Shown: positions 1 to 7,067 of the stretch, piece by piece
How positions within the stretch are numbered: the stretch's first letter is position 1
Layout: each line of letters opens with the position of its first letter
Assembly: GCA_021741155.1 (NCBI GenBank)
Contig: JAIOYP010000031.1
Location: 1 to 45,706 of the forward strand
From: Flavobacteriales bacterium
GTDB taxonomy: Bacteria; Bacteroidota; Bacteroidia; UBA10329
Direction of reading: 5' to 3'
Length of the DNA: 45,706 bases
Translations under genes and position numbers: made by a program
The notes under the pieces: generated by a model
What the model saw: only the letters and a program-made list of their open reading frames with translations
What the model was told of the DNA's origin: nothing
The model's database searches: none

Positions 1-2
1 AG

Positions 3-128
3 TTAAGTACAAAACACCTTCAAGAATACCTCGATGAAATAGCCTTCAAATACAACCACAGAGAATCCAATAACACCTTTGAATACCTCCTCAATAGGGC
101 TCTAAGTCCCCCGTGTGCCACTTTCTAG
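3..128 (+). CDS. IS1595-family (ISXO2-like) transposase, C-terminal end only
   Basis: This open frame enters from the left edge and stops with TAG at 126-128, leaving about 41 residues. The readable words LQEYLDEIAFKYNHR and TFEYLL match the end of the ISXO2-like transposase domain, where a Y-L-E-F/A-x-x-Y/F-N-R pattern is followed by F-x-x-LL. The rest of the gene lies outside the window, so it is not possible to say whether the element is intact. Bases 129-182 would hold the element's right end, but I could not identify a terminal inverted repeat without the left end. Family assignment rests on a short stretch and is moderate in confidence. Confidence 0.6.
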   Translation, partial: LSTKHLQEYLDEIAFKYNHRESNNTFEYLLNRALSPPCATF

Positions 129-182
129 GAAATCACCTCTCAAGAGGGGAAGATTCTTCGAGATAACGAGCTAAATCAGTAA

Positions 183-722
183 TCACGAGTTCTTCTTCAT
201 GTTCTCCTCAAACATCCGAATCAGATCTTCATCCGATTTGCCCATGTTTTGAATAGAGAATTGCGCGTCTTGAGCCAATTTGTGGTTTGGAAAACTTGTG
301 ATGAACGTCTCGTAGAAATAACGTGCTTGGGCTGTATCCTTGTTGATGTTTTCTTCGCAGAAACCACTTAGGAAAAGTGCTTCTGGGGCTTTGTGAAAAG
401 CGGAATGCTCTTCTGTAATGGTTCTGAAATACTTAACAGCCAAATTCCCTTGACCAATTCCCATGCTTACTTCTCCAGCTTTAAAAAGCATATCAACCGC
501 TAGGCTGTCCTTCTCACTCAACTGATAGAATTTGGCATAGGAACGTACCAAGGTCATGCCAGCTTTTGGGTCTGCTGGAGCTTCAGAATCAGCAAAAAGG
601 ACCGTTTCCAGACTATCGATCATTGCCAAAGTCTTTTCCGATTCGGTAAGAGGCTTCGCAGGTTCTTTGCAGGCAAACAGTCCGATAGAGATCAAGGACA
701 CAATCGCAATTATATTTTTCAT
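183..722 (-). CDS. Outer-membrane/periplasmic TPR-like lipoprotein
   Basis: A 179-residue protein with a lipoprotein signal peptide: a short hydrophobic N-terminus ends in the lipobox-like LFAC, predicting lipidation at Cys18. The rest is helical and contains two tetratricopeptide-like stretches (about residues 80-155, with AVKYFRTITEEH and ARYFYETFITSFPNHKLA), of the kind found in YbgF/CpoB- or BamD-like scaffold proteins. It is the last gene of a minus-strand operon; its ATG overlaps the end of def by 4 bases (719-722), implying translational coupling. What it binds is not visible. The TPR-type reading is an inference from helix pattern rather than a strong domain match. Confidence 0.75.
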   Translation of the reverse strand: MKNIIAIVSLISIGLFACKEPAKPLTESEKTLAMIDSLETVLFADSEAPADPKAGMTLVRSYAKFYQLSEKDSLAVDMLFKAGEVSMGIGQGNLAVKYFRTITEEHSAFHKAPEALFLSGFCEENINKDTAQARYFYETFITSFPNHKLAQDAQFSIQNMGKSDEDLIRMFEENMKKNS

Positions 723-1285
723 TTCGGGAATCTCATTTTGTAATCGGCATCCACAATGCCGTTGGTGATGTCTGTCAATTTTCCTTTCAGCATTCTTCGC
801 TTCAAAGCTGGAAGATGGTCAGTAAAAAGAATTCCTTCTATGTGGTCATACTCGTGCTGAATGACGCGTGCAGCCATTCCATCAAATTCTTTCTCTTGCA
901 ACTCCCAATTCTCATCATAATATTCAATGAGAATCTTTGGCTTTCGAAAAACATCTTCGCGAATAGCAGGAATACTTAAACAGCCTTCGTTAAACGGCCA
1001 TTTCTTGCCTGATTCTTCTAGAATTACTGGGTTGATGAACACTTTTACAAAGCCGTCCAGTTCGGGGTGATCTTCACAAAATGGTGTAGCATCCACAATA
1101 AAGAGACGGATGCTCAATCCAACCTGTGGAGCGGCCAATCCAACTCCCGATGCCTCGTACATCGTCTCAAACATGTTGTCAACCAACTGTCCAAGTTCTG
1201 GGTAGTCAGGTTCAATTTCATCTGCAACCCTCTTCAAAACGGGGTCGCCATACGCCACAATCGGCAAAATTTTGGTCTTACTCAT
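719..1285 (-). CDS. def: Peptide deformylase
   Basis: A 188-residue enzyme that removes the formyl group from the N-terminal methionine of new proteins in the cytoplasm. All three family motifs are present: GVGLAAPQ at residues 47-54, EGCLSIP at 100-106 with metal-binding Cys102, and QHEYDH at 143-148 with the two metal-binding histidines (144, 148) and catalytic Glu145. Length is typical. The start overlaps the last 4 bases of ruvX (1282-1285), and its end overlaps the downstream lipoprotein gene by 4 bases, so the three genes are probably one transcript. Confidence 0.97.
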   Translation of the reverse strand: MSKTKILPIVAYGDPVLKRVADEIEPDYPELGQLVDNMFETMYEASGVGLAAPQVGLSIRLFIVDATPFCEDHPELDGFVKVFINPVILEESGKKWPFNEGCLSIPAIREDVFRKPKILIEYYDENWELQEKEFDGMAARVIQHEYDHIEGILFTDHLPALKRRMLKGKLTDITNGIVDADYKMRFPK

Positions 1286-1707
1286 CTATTCAGACTATTC
1301 AGTTGTTCCATGTACGATTGGAGAATAATCGTAGCACTCATTTTATCTACTAAAGCTTTATCTGCTCGTTGCTTCTTCGTTAATCCACCTTCAATCATGG
1401 CGCTAAAAGCCATTTTGGAAGTGAAACGTTCATCCATTCTGTCAACCTTCAGGTCAGGAAATTGTTTTTGGATGTTGGAAGCTAGCAAATCGGCACCAGC
1501 TCCTGCTTGGGCGGGTTCGTTATTCAACCGCTTGGGTTCGCCAACCACAATACAATCAACTGTTTCGGTTTTCATGTATTCTTTCAGATAGGCCATCAGC
1601 TCGTTTGGATGTACGGTTGCCAATCCCGTTGCGATAATCTGCGATGGGTCTGTGGTGGCAATTCCAACACGTTTTGTTCCGTAATCGATGGCGAGAATTC
1701 TACCCAT
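1282..1707 (-). CDS. ruvX: Putative pre-16S rRNA nuclease / Holliday junction resolvase-like (YqgF)
   Basis: A 141-residue RNase H-fold protein of the YqgF/RuvX family, whose members process pre-16S rRNA ends. Seen: the N-terminal strand ILAIDYGTKRVGIA with the acidic residue Asp8, a middle VVGEPKRLNN motif, DERFTSKMA at about 93-101, and a terminal DKMSATIIL helix carrying the last acidic residue (about position 125). It heads the ruvX-def-lipoprotein operon and is divergent from dapD, with a shared 48-base promoter region. A -7-like box (TAACTTTG, minus strand 1738-1731) lies 23 bases before the ATG. Confidence 0.93.
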   Translation of the reverse strand: MGRILAIDYGTKRVGIATTDPSQIIATGLATVHPNELMAYLKEYMKTETVDCIVVGEPKRLNNEPAQAGAGADLLASNIQKQFPDLKVDRMDERFTSKMAFSAMIEGGLTKKQRADKALVDKMSATIILQSYMEQLNSLNR

Positions 1708-1726
1708 TTCCGTGCTTTTTTAAAGC

Positions 1727-1755
1727 GCGGCAAAGTTAAGGATTATCTTTGCCGC
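1727..1755. promoter_or_regulatory. Back-to-back -7 boxes between ruvX and dapD, forming an inverted repeat
   Basis: GCGGCAAAG (1727-1735) and CTTTGCCGC (1747-1755) form a perfect 9-base inverted repeat with an 11-base spacer. It contains two exact matches to the Bacteroidota -7 consensus TAnnTTTG: TATCTTTG on + (1744-1751), 4 bases before the dapD ATG, and TAACTTTG on - (1738-1731), 23 bases before the ruvX ATG. No clear -33 TTG was seen for either. The dyad could alternatively be an operator. Confidence 0.5.
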
Positions 1756-2577
1756 ATGCAGATAGATGAATTAAGACAGATAGTGGAACAAACGTGGGAA
1801 AACCGCGAGTTGCTGAGTTCAGAGAAAAGCGTAAAAGCAATTAGAGAAGTTGTTTCTCTTTTGGATGGAGGAAAATTGCGCGTTGCAGAACCGAAAGGAG
1901 CTGATTGGCAGGTGAATGAATGGGTGAAAAAAGCTGTAATTCTCTATTTTCCTATTCAAAAGATGGAAACCATTGAGGTCGGCCCGTTTGAGTTTCATGA
2001 TAAGATTGCATTGAAGAAAGGACACAAGGAAGCGGGAGTTCGCGTTGTGCCTCACGCTATTGCGCGCTACGGTTCGTTCTTGGAAAGTGGCGTGATTATG
2101 ATGCCTTCCTACGTAAATATTGGCGCGTATGTCGCCAGTGGAACAATGGTAGATACCTGGGCAACAGTCGGTTCATGTGCGCAAATTGGTAAGAATGTGC
2201 ATTTGAGTGGAGGTGTTGGAATTGGAGGCGTGTTGGAACCGATTCAGGCCGCTCCAGTCATTATTGAAGACGATGCTTTTCTTGGTTCAAGAAGCATTGT
2301 GGTTGAAGGTGTGAGAATAGGGAAGGAGGCCGTTCTTGGGGCAAATGTTGTGCTTACGATGAGTACACGAATTATTGATGTAACTGGCTCAGAACCGAAG
2401 GAAACGAAAGGCTATGTGCCGCCTCGTTCGGTCGTTATTCCAGGAACGTATCCGAAAGAATTCCCTGCTGGAACCTATAATGTTCCTTGTGCGCTTATCA
2501 TCGGACAGCGTAAGGAAAGCACGGATAGAAAGACGTCTTTGAATGATTCCTTGCGGGAGTTTAATGTGGCGGTTTGA
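1756..2577 (+). CDS. dapD: 2,3,4,5-tetrahydropyridine-2,6-dicarboxylate N-succinyltransferase
   Basis: A 273-residue acyltransferase of the succinylase branch of lysine/meso-diaminopimelate synthesis; it transfers succinate from succinyl-CoA to tetrahydrodipicolinate. Start chosen at ATG 1756 (MQIDELRQIVEQ), since the frame is open further upstream but that part reads through the opposite-strand ruvX gene. Visible are a helical N-terminal domain (1-95) and a left-handed hexapeptide beta-helix (about 100-235, for example GVIMMPSYVNIGAYV and GIGGVLEP, DDAFLGSRSIVVEGVRIGKEAVLGANVVLT). Length fits DapD. A -7-like box ends 4 bases before the ATG, suggesting a leaderless transcript. It supplies diaminopimelate for the peptidoglycan cut by the amidase at 9801. 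Confidence 0.95.
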   Translation: MQIDELRQIVEQTWENRELLSSEKSVKAIREVVSLLDGGKLRVAEPKGADWQVNEWVKKAVILYFPIQKMETIEVGPFEFHDKIALKKGHKEAGVRVVPHAIARYGSFLESGVIMMPSYVNIGAYVASGTMVDTWATVGSCAQIGKNVHLSGGVGIGGVLEPIQAAPVIIEDDAFLGSRSIVVEGVRIGKEAVLGANVVLTMSTRIIDVTGSEPKETKGYVPPRSVVIPGTYPKEFPAGTYNVPCALIIGQRKESTDRKTSLNDSLREFNVAV

Positions 2578-2590
2578 TAAGTGATTCATT

Positions 2591-2697
2591 AATTAGCAAA
2601 TTGGATAATTAGCCAATTAGCAAATGAGAGATACTAAGATAAAGCATTGGCAACATAAGTTAATTGGCACATTTGCTAATTCGCCAATTTGCTAATT
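2591..2697. repeat. AT-rich intergenic inverted repeat (AATTAGCAAATTGG family)
   Basis: AATTAGCAAATTGG at 2591-2604 is perfectly inverted at 2684-2697. Inside, the words AATTAG and CAAATG recur in both arms, with an extra 8-base CCAATTAG duplication in the left arm. The element fills the space between dapD and the heptosyltransferase gene. It could act as a terminator-like hairpin or be one copy of a dispersed repeat. Confidence 0.7.
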
Positions 2698-2718
2698 GAA
2701 ACATTAGCGCAAACCCAA

Positions 2719-3702
2719 TTGAACAGCATCCTCGTCATACAAACCGCCTTTATCGGTGATGCCATTTTGGGAACTGCACTTCTCGAACGGCTTCATCAAG
2801 ATTACCCGGATGCCAAAATTGATTACCTCGTTCGTAATGGGAATCAGTCATTATTCGATGGACATCCATTCCTAAATGAAGTGCTGGTTTGGAACAAGCA
2901 AGATTCGAAATATGCAGAGTTGTGGCAGATGCTTCGCGAGGTTAGAAGTAGAAAATATGATACTGTTTTCAACATACAACGGTATGCCGCAAGCGGAATT
3001 CTGACTGCTTTTTCTGGTGCAAAACAAACATTTGGTTATGAGAATAATCCGTTGTCAATTTTGTTCTCAAAATCGGTTGAACACCGTTTCGGAAAAGGCT
3101 TTGAAAACGTTCATGAAGTCGATAGGGTACTCGATTTGATTGGTTGCAACGCTACTCGAACGAATCCTAAACTTTATCCTTCTGAAAAGGATATTGTTTT
3201 GGTGAAAGAATTCCAATCGGAACCATACATCACAATTGCGCCTGCTTCGGTTTGGTTTACCAAGCAGCTTCCAGTTGAAAAATGGATTGAATTGATTGAT
3301 CAGATTCCGAATGAGACTAAGGTTTATCTCATTGGAGCGAAATCAGACTCTTCTATCTCTAAAGAGATTATTCAGGAGACAAAACGGGAAGTAGTTGACC
3401 TAACGGGAAAATTGAAATTGCTCGAAACGGCCGCGTTGATGAGAGCTGCAACGATGAACTACGCCAACGATTCCGCTCCCGTTCATCTGGCTTCAGCTGC
3501 TAATGCCCCAATGTGCGAGGTTTTCTGTTCCACGGTTCCTGAGTTTGGCTTTACACCACTTTCGGAGAACTCATCCTTCATTCAAACAAAAGAAAAATTG
3601 GATTGCCGTCCATGTGGGATTCATGGGAAATCAGCCTGTCCGAAAGGACATTTTAAGTGCGCACATTCTATTGTTGTGAGCGAATTGGTTTCCAAATTGT
3701 AG
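2719..3702 (+). CDS. ADP-heptose:LPS heptosyltransferase-like glycosyltransferase (GT9)
   Basis: About 327 residues with the GT9 layout. The N-terminal Rossmann strand SILVIQTAFIGDAILGTALLERL matches the family's typical I-G-D-x-I/V start, and the C-terminal half has the donor-binding region (ITIAPASVWFTKQLPVEKW, then YANDSAPVHLASAANAP). The family adds heptose or related sugars to LPS/LOS core from ADP-sugars. A cysteine cluster near the end (LDCRPCGIHGKSACP) is common in this family. No ATG is available: the longest frame starts with TTG at 2689, inside the upstream repeat, so I prefer TTG 2719, which puts the start just before the first beta strand. Confidence 0.85.
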   Translation: MNSILVIQTAFIGDAILGTALLERLHQDYPDAKIDYLVRNGNQSLFDGHPFLNEVLVWNKQDSKYAELWQMLREVRSRKYDTVFNIQRYAASGILTAFSGAKQTFGYENNPLSILFSKSVEHRFGKGFENVHEVDRVLDLIGCNATRTNPKLYPSEKDIVLVKEFQSEPYITIAPASVWFTKQLPVEKWIELIDQIPNETKVYLIGAKSDSSISKEIIQETKREVVDLTGKLKLLETAALMRAATMNYANDSAPVHLASAANAPMCEVFCSTVPEFGFTPLSENSSFIQTKEKLDCRPCGIHGKSACPKGHFKCAHSIVVSELVSKL

Positions 3703-3780
3703 GGGCGTATGGAAATACGCCAAAAATCGCCAACTAGGTTTATTCTCTACTATATTGTCGGGACGACAATTGCATAGAAG

Positions 3781-3807
3781 TCACGAGCGAAGACGCTCGC
3801 GCCAGCA
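3781..3807 (+). repeat. Hairpin repeat, CGAGCG...CGCTCG family, copy 1
   Basis: CGAGCG and CGCTCG (3784-3789 and 3794-3799) form a 6-base stem with a 4-base loop. The 27-base unit matches the reverse complement of 29182-29208 at 24 of 27 positions, so it is a dispersed repeat. The surrounding gap (3703-3864) also holds a phrase containing two TCTGCG words (3829-3841) and no gene. Confidence 0.65.
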
Positions 3808-3864
3808 TCTCTTTTTCTCATCTTCTCTGCGCCTCTGCGTGAAACCGTAAATTCGCGCCCCCAA

Positions 3865-5286
3865 ATGCAAATGCAGCAGCACATAACGCATCCCATTTTC
3901 AAGCTTATTTCCGAAGCAGCGAAAGAACTCAACGTGGAAGCGTATGTAATTGGTGGTTACGTTCGAGATTGTATCCTTGAACGAGAAACGAAAGACATTG
4001 ATGTCGTTTCAACCGGAAAAGGAATTGAACTGGCACAGGCAGTTGCAGCACGATTAGGCGGCTCCAAGATTAGCGTGTTCAAGCGATTCGGAACAGCGAT
4101 GATCAATCATAAGGATTTGGAGGTTGAATTCGTTGGTGCTCGTAAAGAATCTTATTCGGAGGATTCCAGAAAACCTGCTGTTGAGGATGGTTCCATCAAA
4201 GACGATCAGGATAGACGTGATTTTACCATCAATGCGATGGCAATCAGTTTGAATGATGGAACGTGGGGAGAATTGGTCGATCCATTCGATGGTGTTGGAG
4301 ATTTGAAGAAAGGTATTCTTAAAACGCCACTTGAACCAGCGAAAACGTATAGCGATGATCCGCTTCGTATGATGCGCGCCATCCGTTTTGCTACGCAGCT
4401 AGATTTTCAGATTGAGGAAGAATCGTTTCAGGCTATTTATGAGAATCGTGAGCGTATTTCAATCGTTTCTCAAGAACGAATTACGGATGAACTGAACAAG
4501 ATTATTCTGGCAAAAGTTCCTTCCAAAGGATTCAAATTGCTGTTCAATACAGGACTACTTCATCTCATTTTTCCAAAAATGACGGAGCTTTTCGGAGTGG
4601 ATGTAATTAACGGAAAGGCACACAAAGACAATTTTTACCATACGCTTCAGGTGCTCGACAATATTTCTGAAAACACAGACAATCTGTGGTTGCGTTGGGC
4701 TGCCATCATGCACGACATTGAAAAGCCAATTACCAAACGGTTTCATCCGAAGGTTGGTTGGACGTTTCATGGACATGAAGACCGAGGAGCACGTGCTGTC
4801 CCGGAGATTTTCCGCGACCTCAAACTTCCGCTTAACGAGAAGATGAAGTATGTGCAGAAGCTTGTTTTTCTACACTTACGTCCAATTGCACTGGTTCAGG
4901 AGGTTGTGACTGATTCAGCGGTACGTAGATTGCTTTTTGAAGCTGGTGAAGACGTAGAAGACCTGATGACCTTGTGCGAAGCAGACATCACCAGTAAGGA
5001 CGATAGTCGGGTAAAACGATACATGAAAAACTTCGCCATTGTTCGTGAGAAGATGAAGGAAGTGGAGGAGAAGGATCGCGTACGTAGCTGGCAACCACCT
5101 GTAAGTGGAGAGGAGATTATGCAGGCTTTTGGCATCAAACCATGCAGAGAAGTTGGCACGATAAAGGATGCGATTAAGGACGCCATCATGGATGGTATTA
5201 TTGAGAATAGCCGAGAATCAGCAATCATTTTTATGGAAGAAAAAGGAGCTGAACTTGGCCTTGTTTTAAGTTTTAAGTTGAAATGA
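3865..5286 (+). CDS. CCA tRNA nucleotidyltransferase / poly(A) polymerase-family protein with HD domain
   Basis: A 473-residue class II nucleotidyltransferase that builds or repairs the 3' CCA of tRNA. Visible: GGYVRD at 30-35, the metal-binding DID pair (Asp44, Asp46), RRDFTINA at about 114-121, the head-domain RMMRAIRFATQL, and a C-terminal HD phosphohydrolase domain (DNFYHTLQVLDN, then AAIMHDIEKP). The HD fusion is typical of bacterial CCA enzymes with phosphodiesterase/phosphatase side activities. Start could be ATG 3865 or ATG 3871. A -7-like word (TAAATTCG, 3848-3855, one mismatch) lies 9 bases upstream. Confidence 0.93.
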   Translation: MQMQQHITHPIFKLISEAAKELNVEAYVIGGYVRDCILERETKDIDVVSTGKGIELAQAVAARLGGSKISVFKRFGTAMINHKDLEVEFVGARKESYSEDSRKPAVEDGSIKDDQDRRDFTINAMAISLNDGTWGELVDPFDGVGDLKKGILKTPLEPAKTYSDDPLRMMRAIRFATQLDFQIEEESFQAIYENRERISIVSQERITDELNKIILAKVPSKGFKLLFNTGLLHLIFPKMTELFGVDVINGKAHKDNFYHTLQVLDNISENTDNLWLRWAAIMHDIEKPITKRFHPKVGWTFHGHEDRGARAVPEIFRDLKLPLNEKMKYVQKLVFLHLRPIALVQEVVTDSAVRRLLFEAGEDVEDLMTLCEADITSKDDSRVKRYMKNFAIVREKMKEVEEKDRVRSWQPPVSGEEIMQAFGIKPCREVGTIKDAIKDAIMDGIIENSRESAIIFMEEKGAELGLVLSFKLK

Positions 5287-5396
5287 AAAAGGAAAAAAGT
5301 GTTTCATTTGAAACCCAAAACCCATTCGTAGGTTTAACACGTTTTTCGTTTAGGCATTTTTCTTTTTTTCGTTATTCGTTTTTCCAAAATCAATAA

Positions 5397-6071
5397 ATGG
5401 CAGTTTACAGATTTAGAGTTTTTATTGAAGATGATCACGAGGTTTTTCGTGATATCGATGTACAAGGCAAGCAACGTTTTGCCGATTTGCATAAGCAAAT
5501 AGTGCAGAGTTTTAACTTCGAAATGGGGCAACCTGCCGAGTATTTCAGTTCAGATCAGCAATGGTATGAAGGCGATACCGTGGTTGCGTTGAACGGAAAG
5601 CTCGAGGGGGATCATCAGAAGATTGTAAATCACATTAATGTGCCGCGTCAACGCTTCTTATGTGTGACAACCAGCCATAAGGAAGTTGGACTTGCATTGG
5701 AACTACAAAAAATACTACAGGACGAGGAGGGCGTGATCTATCCTTGCACGGCTAAAAGCCAAGGCGAACCACCTTATTATACCCAGCCACCACCTGAGCC
5801 AATTATAGATTCTCACTCTGATCATTCATCTGTTGAAGATGAAGAGGATGTGTTTGAGGATGACGGCCCTTCTGAAGACGAGATTGATCGTATTCAAAAG
5901 GAAGCGGAAGTAGCCAGCAAGAAAGCGGATTTCAAAGCGCCATCAATCGATTTTAGTAAGTTGGGAGCACTTTCGGATGATGACGATGAGGAGGAAGATG
6001 AAGATGATGACGATTCTGATGACGAAGATGGCGGAGGAGGGTTTGACGACTTCAGCATGGACGATTTGTAG
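5397..6071 (+). CDS. pRiA4b ORF-3-like domain protein with highly acidic tail
   Basis: A 224-residue cytoplasmic protein. The N-terminal part (about 1-110) begins VYRFRVFIEDDHEVFRDIDV and continues with FADLHKQIVQSFNF, resembling the plasmid pRiA4b ORF-3/IS1096 TnpR-like fold found in many bacteria with unknown function. After about residue 130 it becomes proline- then acid-rich, ending in a run of Asp/Glu broken by Ser and a GGGG patch (about 190-224). The tail suggests contact with basic proteins or nucleic-acid mimicry, but this is inference. It precedes miaA by 69 bases; the spacer holds AGTTTATAAAGTTG-type repeat words (6073-6105). Confidence 0.8.
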   Translation: MAVYRFRVFIEDDHEVFRDIDVQGKQRFADLHKQIVQSFNFEMGQPAEYFSSDQQWYEGDTVVALNGKLEGDHQKIVNHINVPRQRFLCVTTSHKEVGLALELQKILQDEEGVIYPCTAKSQGEPPYYTQPPPEPIIDSHSDHSSVEDEEDVFEDDGPSEDEIDRIQKEAEVASKKADFKAPSIDFSKLGALSDDDDEEEDEDDDDSDDEDGGGGFDDFSMDDL

Positions 6072-6140
6072 TCAGTTGATAAGTTCATAGAGTTTATAAA
6101 GTTGGCAAGAAGGTCAGTTGATTAATCAAGCAGTCCCGCC

Positions 6141-7067
6141 ATGTCAAACATTCTAAAATCGTCAATCGCAAATCGTCAATCAAAAATTCTTTACGTTGTA
6201 TGTGGTCCAACCGCAGTTGGTAAAACCGATTTTGCCATTGAGTTGGCCGAGAAGTTCGGAACAGAAATTTTATCTGCCGACAGCCGCCAGTTATATCGAG
6301 AAATTCCGATTGGAACAGCGCAGCCAAGCGCTGAACAGCTCAATCGAGTTAAGCATCATTTTGTAGCCAATCGTTCGCTCGAAGAAGACTACAATGCTGG
6401 CATGTTTGAGCGTGATGCGTTGGAGCATCTCGACATGCTATTCCAAAAACATGATAAGGTAATCTGTTGTGGGGGAACTGGACTTTACATCAAAGCACTT
6501 TGCGATGGATTGGATGATGTGCCCAAAGCAGATGAAAAACTACGTCAGCAATTGACAGAAAGATTGGAGAACGAAGGTTTGGAATCACTTCAAACTCAAT
6601 TGAAACAACTCGACCCAGTTCATTTTGAGAAGATGGATTCACAAAATCCCCAACGCGTTATTCGCGCCTTGGAAGTCTGTCTTTCTACCGGTAAACCTTT
6701 TTCTTCATTCCATGTGGGCGAGAAGTCTGAACGCACGTTCAAGATTATTAAGATTGGATTGGAACTTTCGCGTGACGAACTCAACGAGCGCATTAACCAG
6801 CGAGTGGATATGATGCTTGAAAATGGTTGGTTGGTTGAAGCGAAAGCAGTTTTTGAAAAACGTCATCTCAATGCGCTGAATACAGTTGGTTACAAAGAGC
6901 TTTTTGCCCATCTATCAGGCGAAATGAACTTGGAAGAAGCCACCGAGAAAATCAAAATCAATACGAGGCGCTTTGCCAAACGGCAGATGACGTGGTTTAA
7001 AAACGATGAGGAAATCAAGTGGTTCAAACCGACTGATTCCAATGTTTTTAATTCTATAGAAGACTAG
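6141..7067 (+). CDS. miaA: tRNA dimethylallyltransferase
   Basis: A 308-residue enzyme that transfers a dimethylallyl group to N6 of adenosine 37 in tRNAs reading codons beginning with U. Seen: P-loop GPTAVGKT at about 22-29, SADSRQLYREIPIGTA (substrate tRNA/DMAPP site), GGTGLYIKAL at about 112-121, QNPQRVIRALE, and the terminal INTRRFAKRQMTWF. The first 16 residues precede the usual family start and are encoded by an 11-base direct repeat (AATCGTCAATC at 6157 and 6171), so the N-terminus may be recruited from repeat DNA or the true start may be a later non-ATG codon. Its TAG overlaps the convergent LptD-like stop by 3 bases. Confidence 0.95.
   Translation: MSNILKSSIANRQSKILYVVCGPTAVGKTDFAIELAEKFGTEILSADSRQLYREIPIGTAQPSAEQLNRVKHHFVANRSLEEDYNAGMFERDALEHLDMLFQKHDKVICCGGTGLYIKALCDGLDDVPKADEKLRQQLTERLENEGLESLQTQLKQLDPVHFEKMDSQNPQRVIRALEVCLSTGKPFSSFHVGEKSERTFKIIKIGLELSRDELNERINQRVDMMLENGWLVEAKAVFEKRHLNALNTVGYKELFAHLSGEMNLEEATEKIKINTRRFAKRQMTWFKNDEEIKWFKPTDSNVFNSIED

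Noticed and set aside
1067..1591. 174-residue open frame on + opposite def and ruvX
   Set aside because: Both opposite genes carry complete catalytic motifs; the frame has none.
3750..3932. 60-residue minus-strand open frame in the repeat-filled gap
   Set aside because: Encoded by repeat words and overlapping the CCA-type gene start; no protein features.
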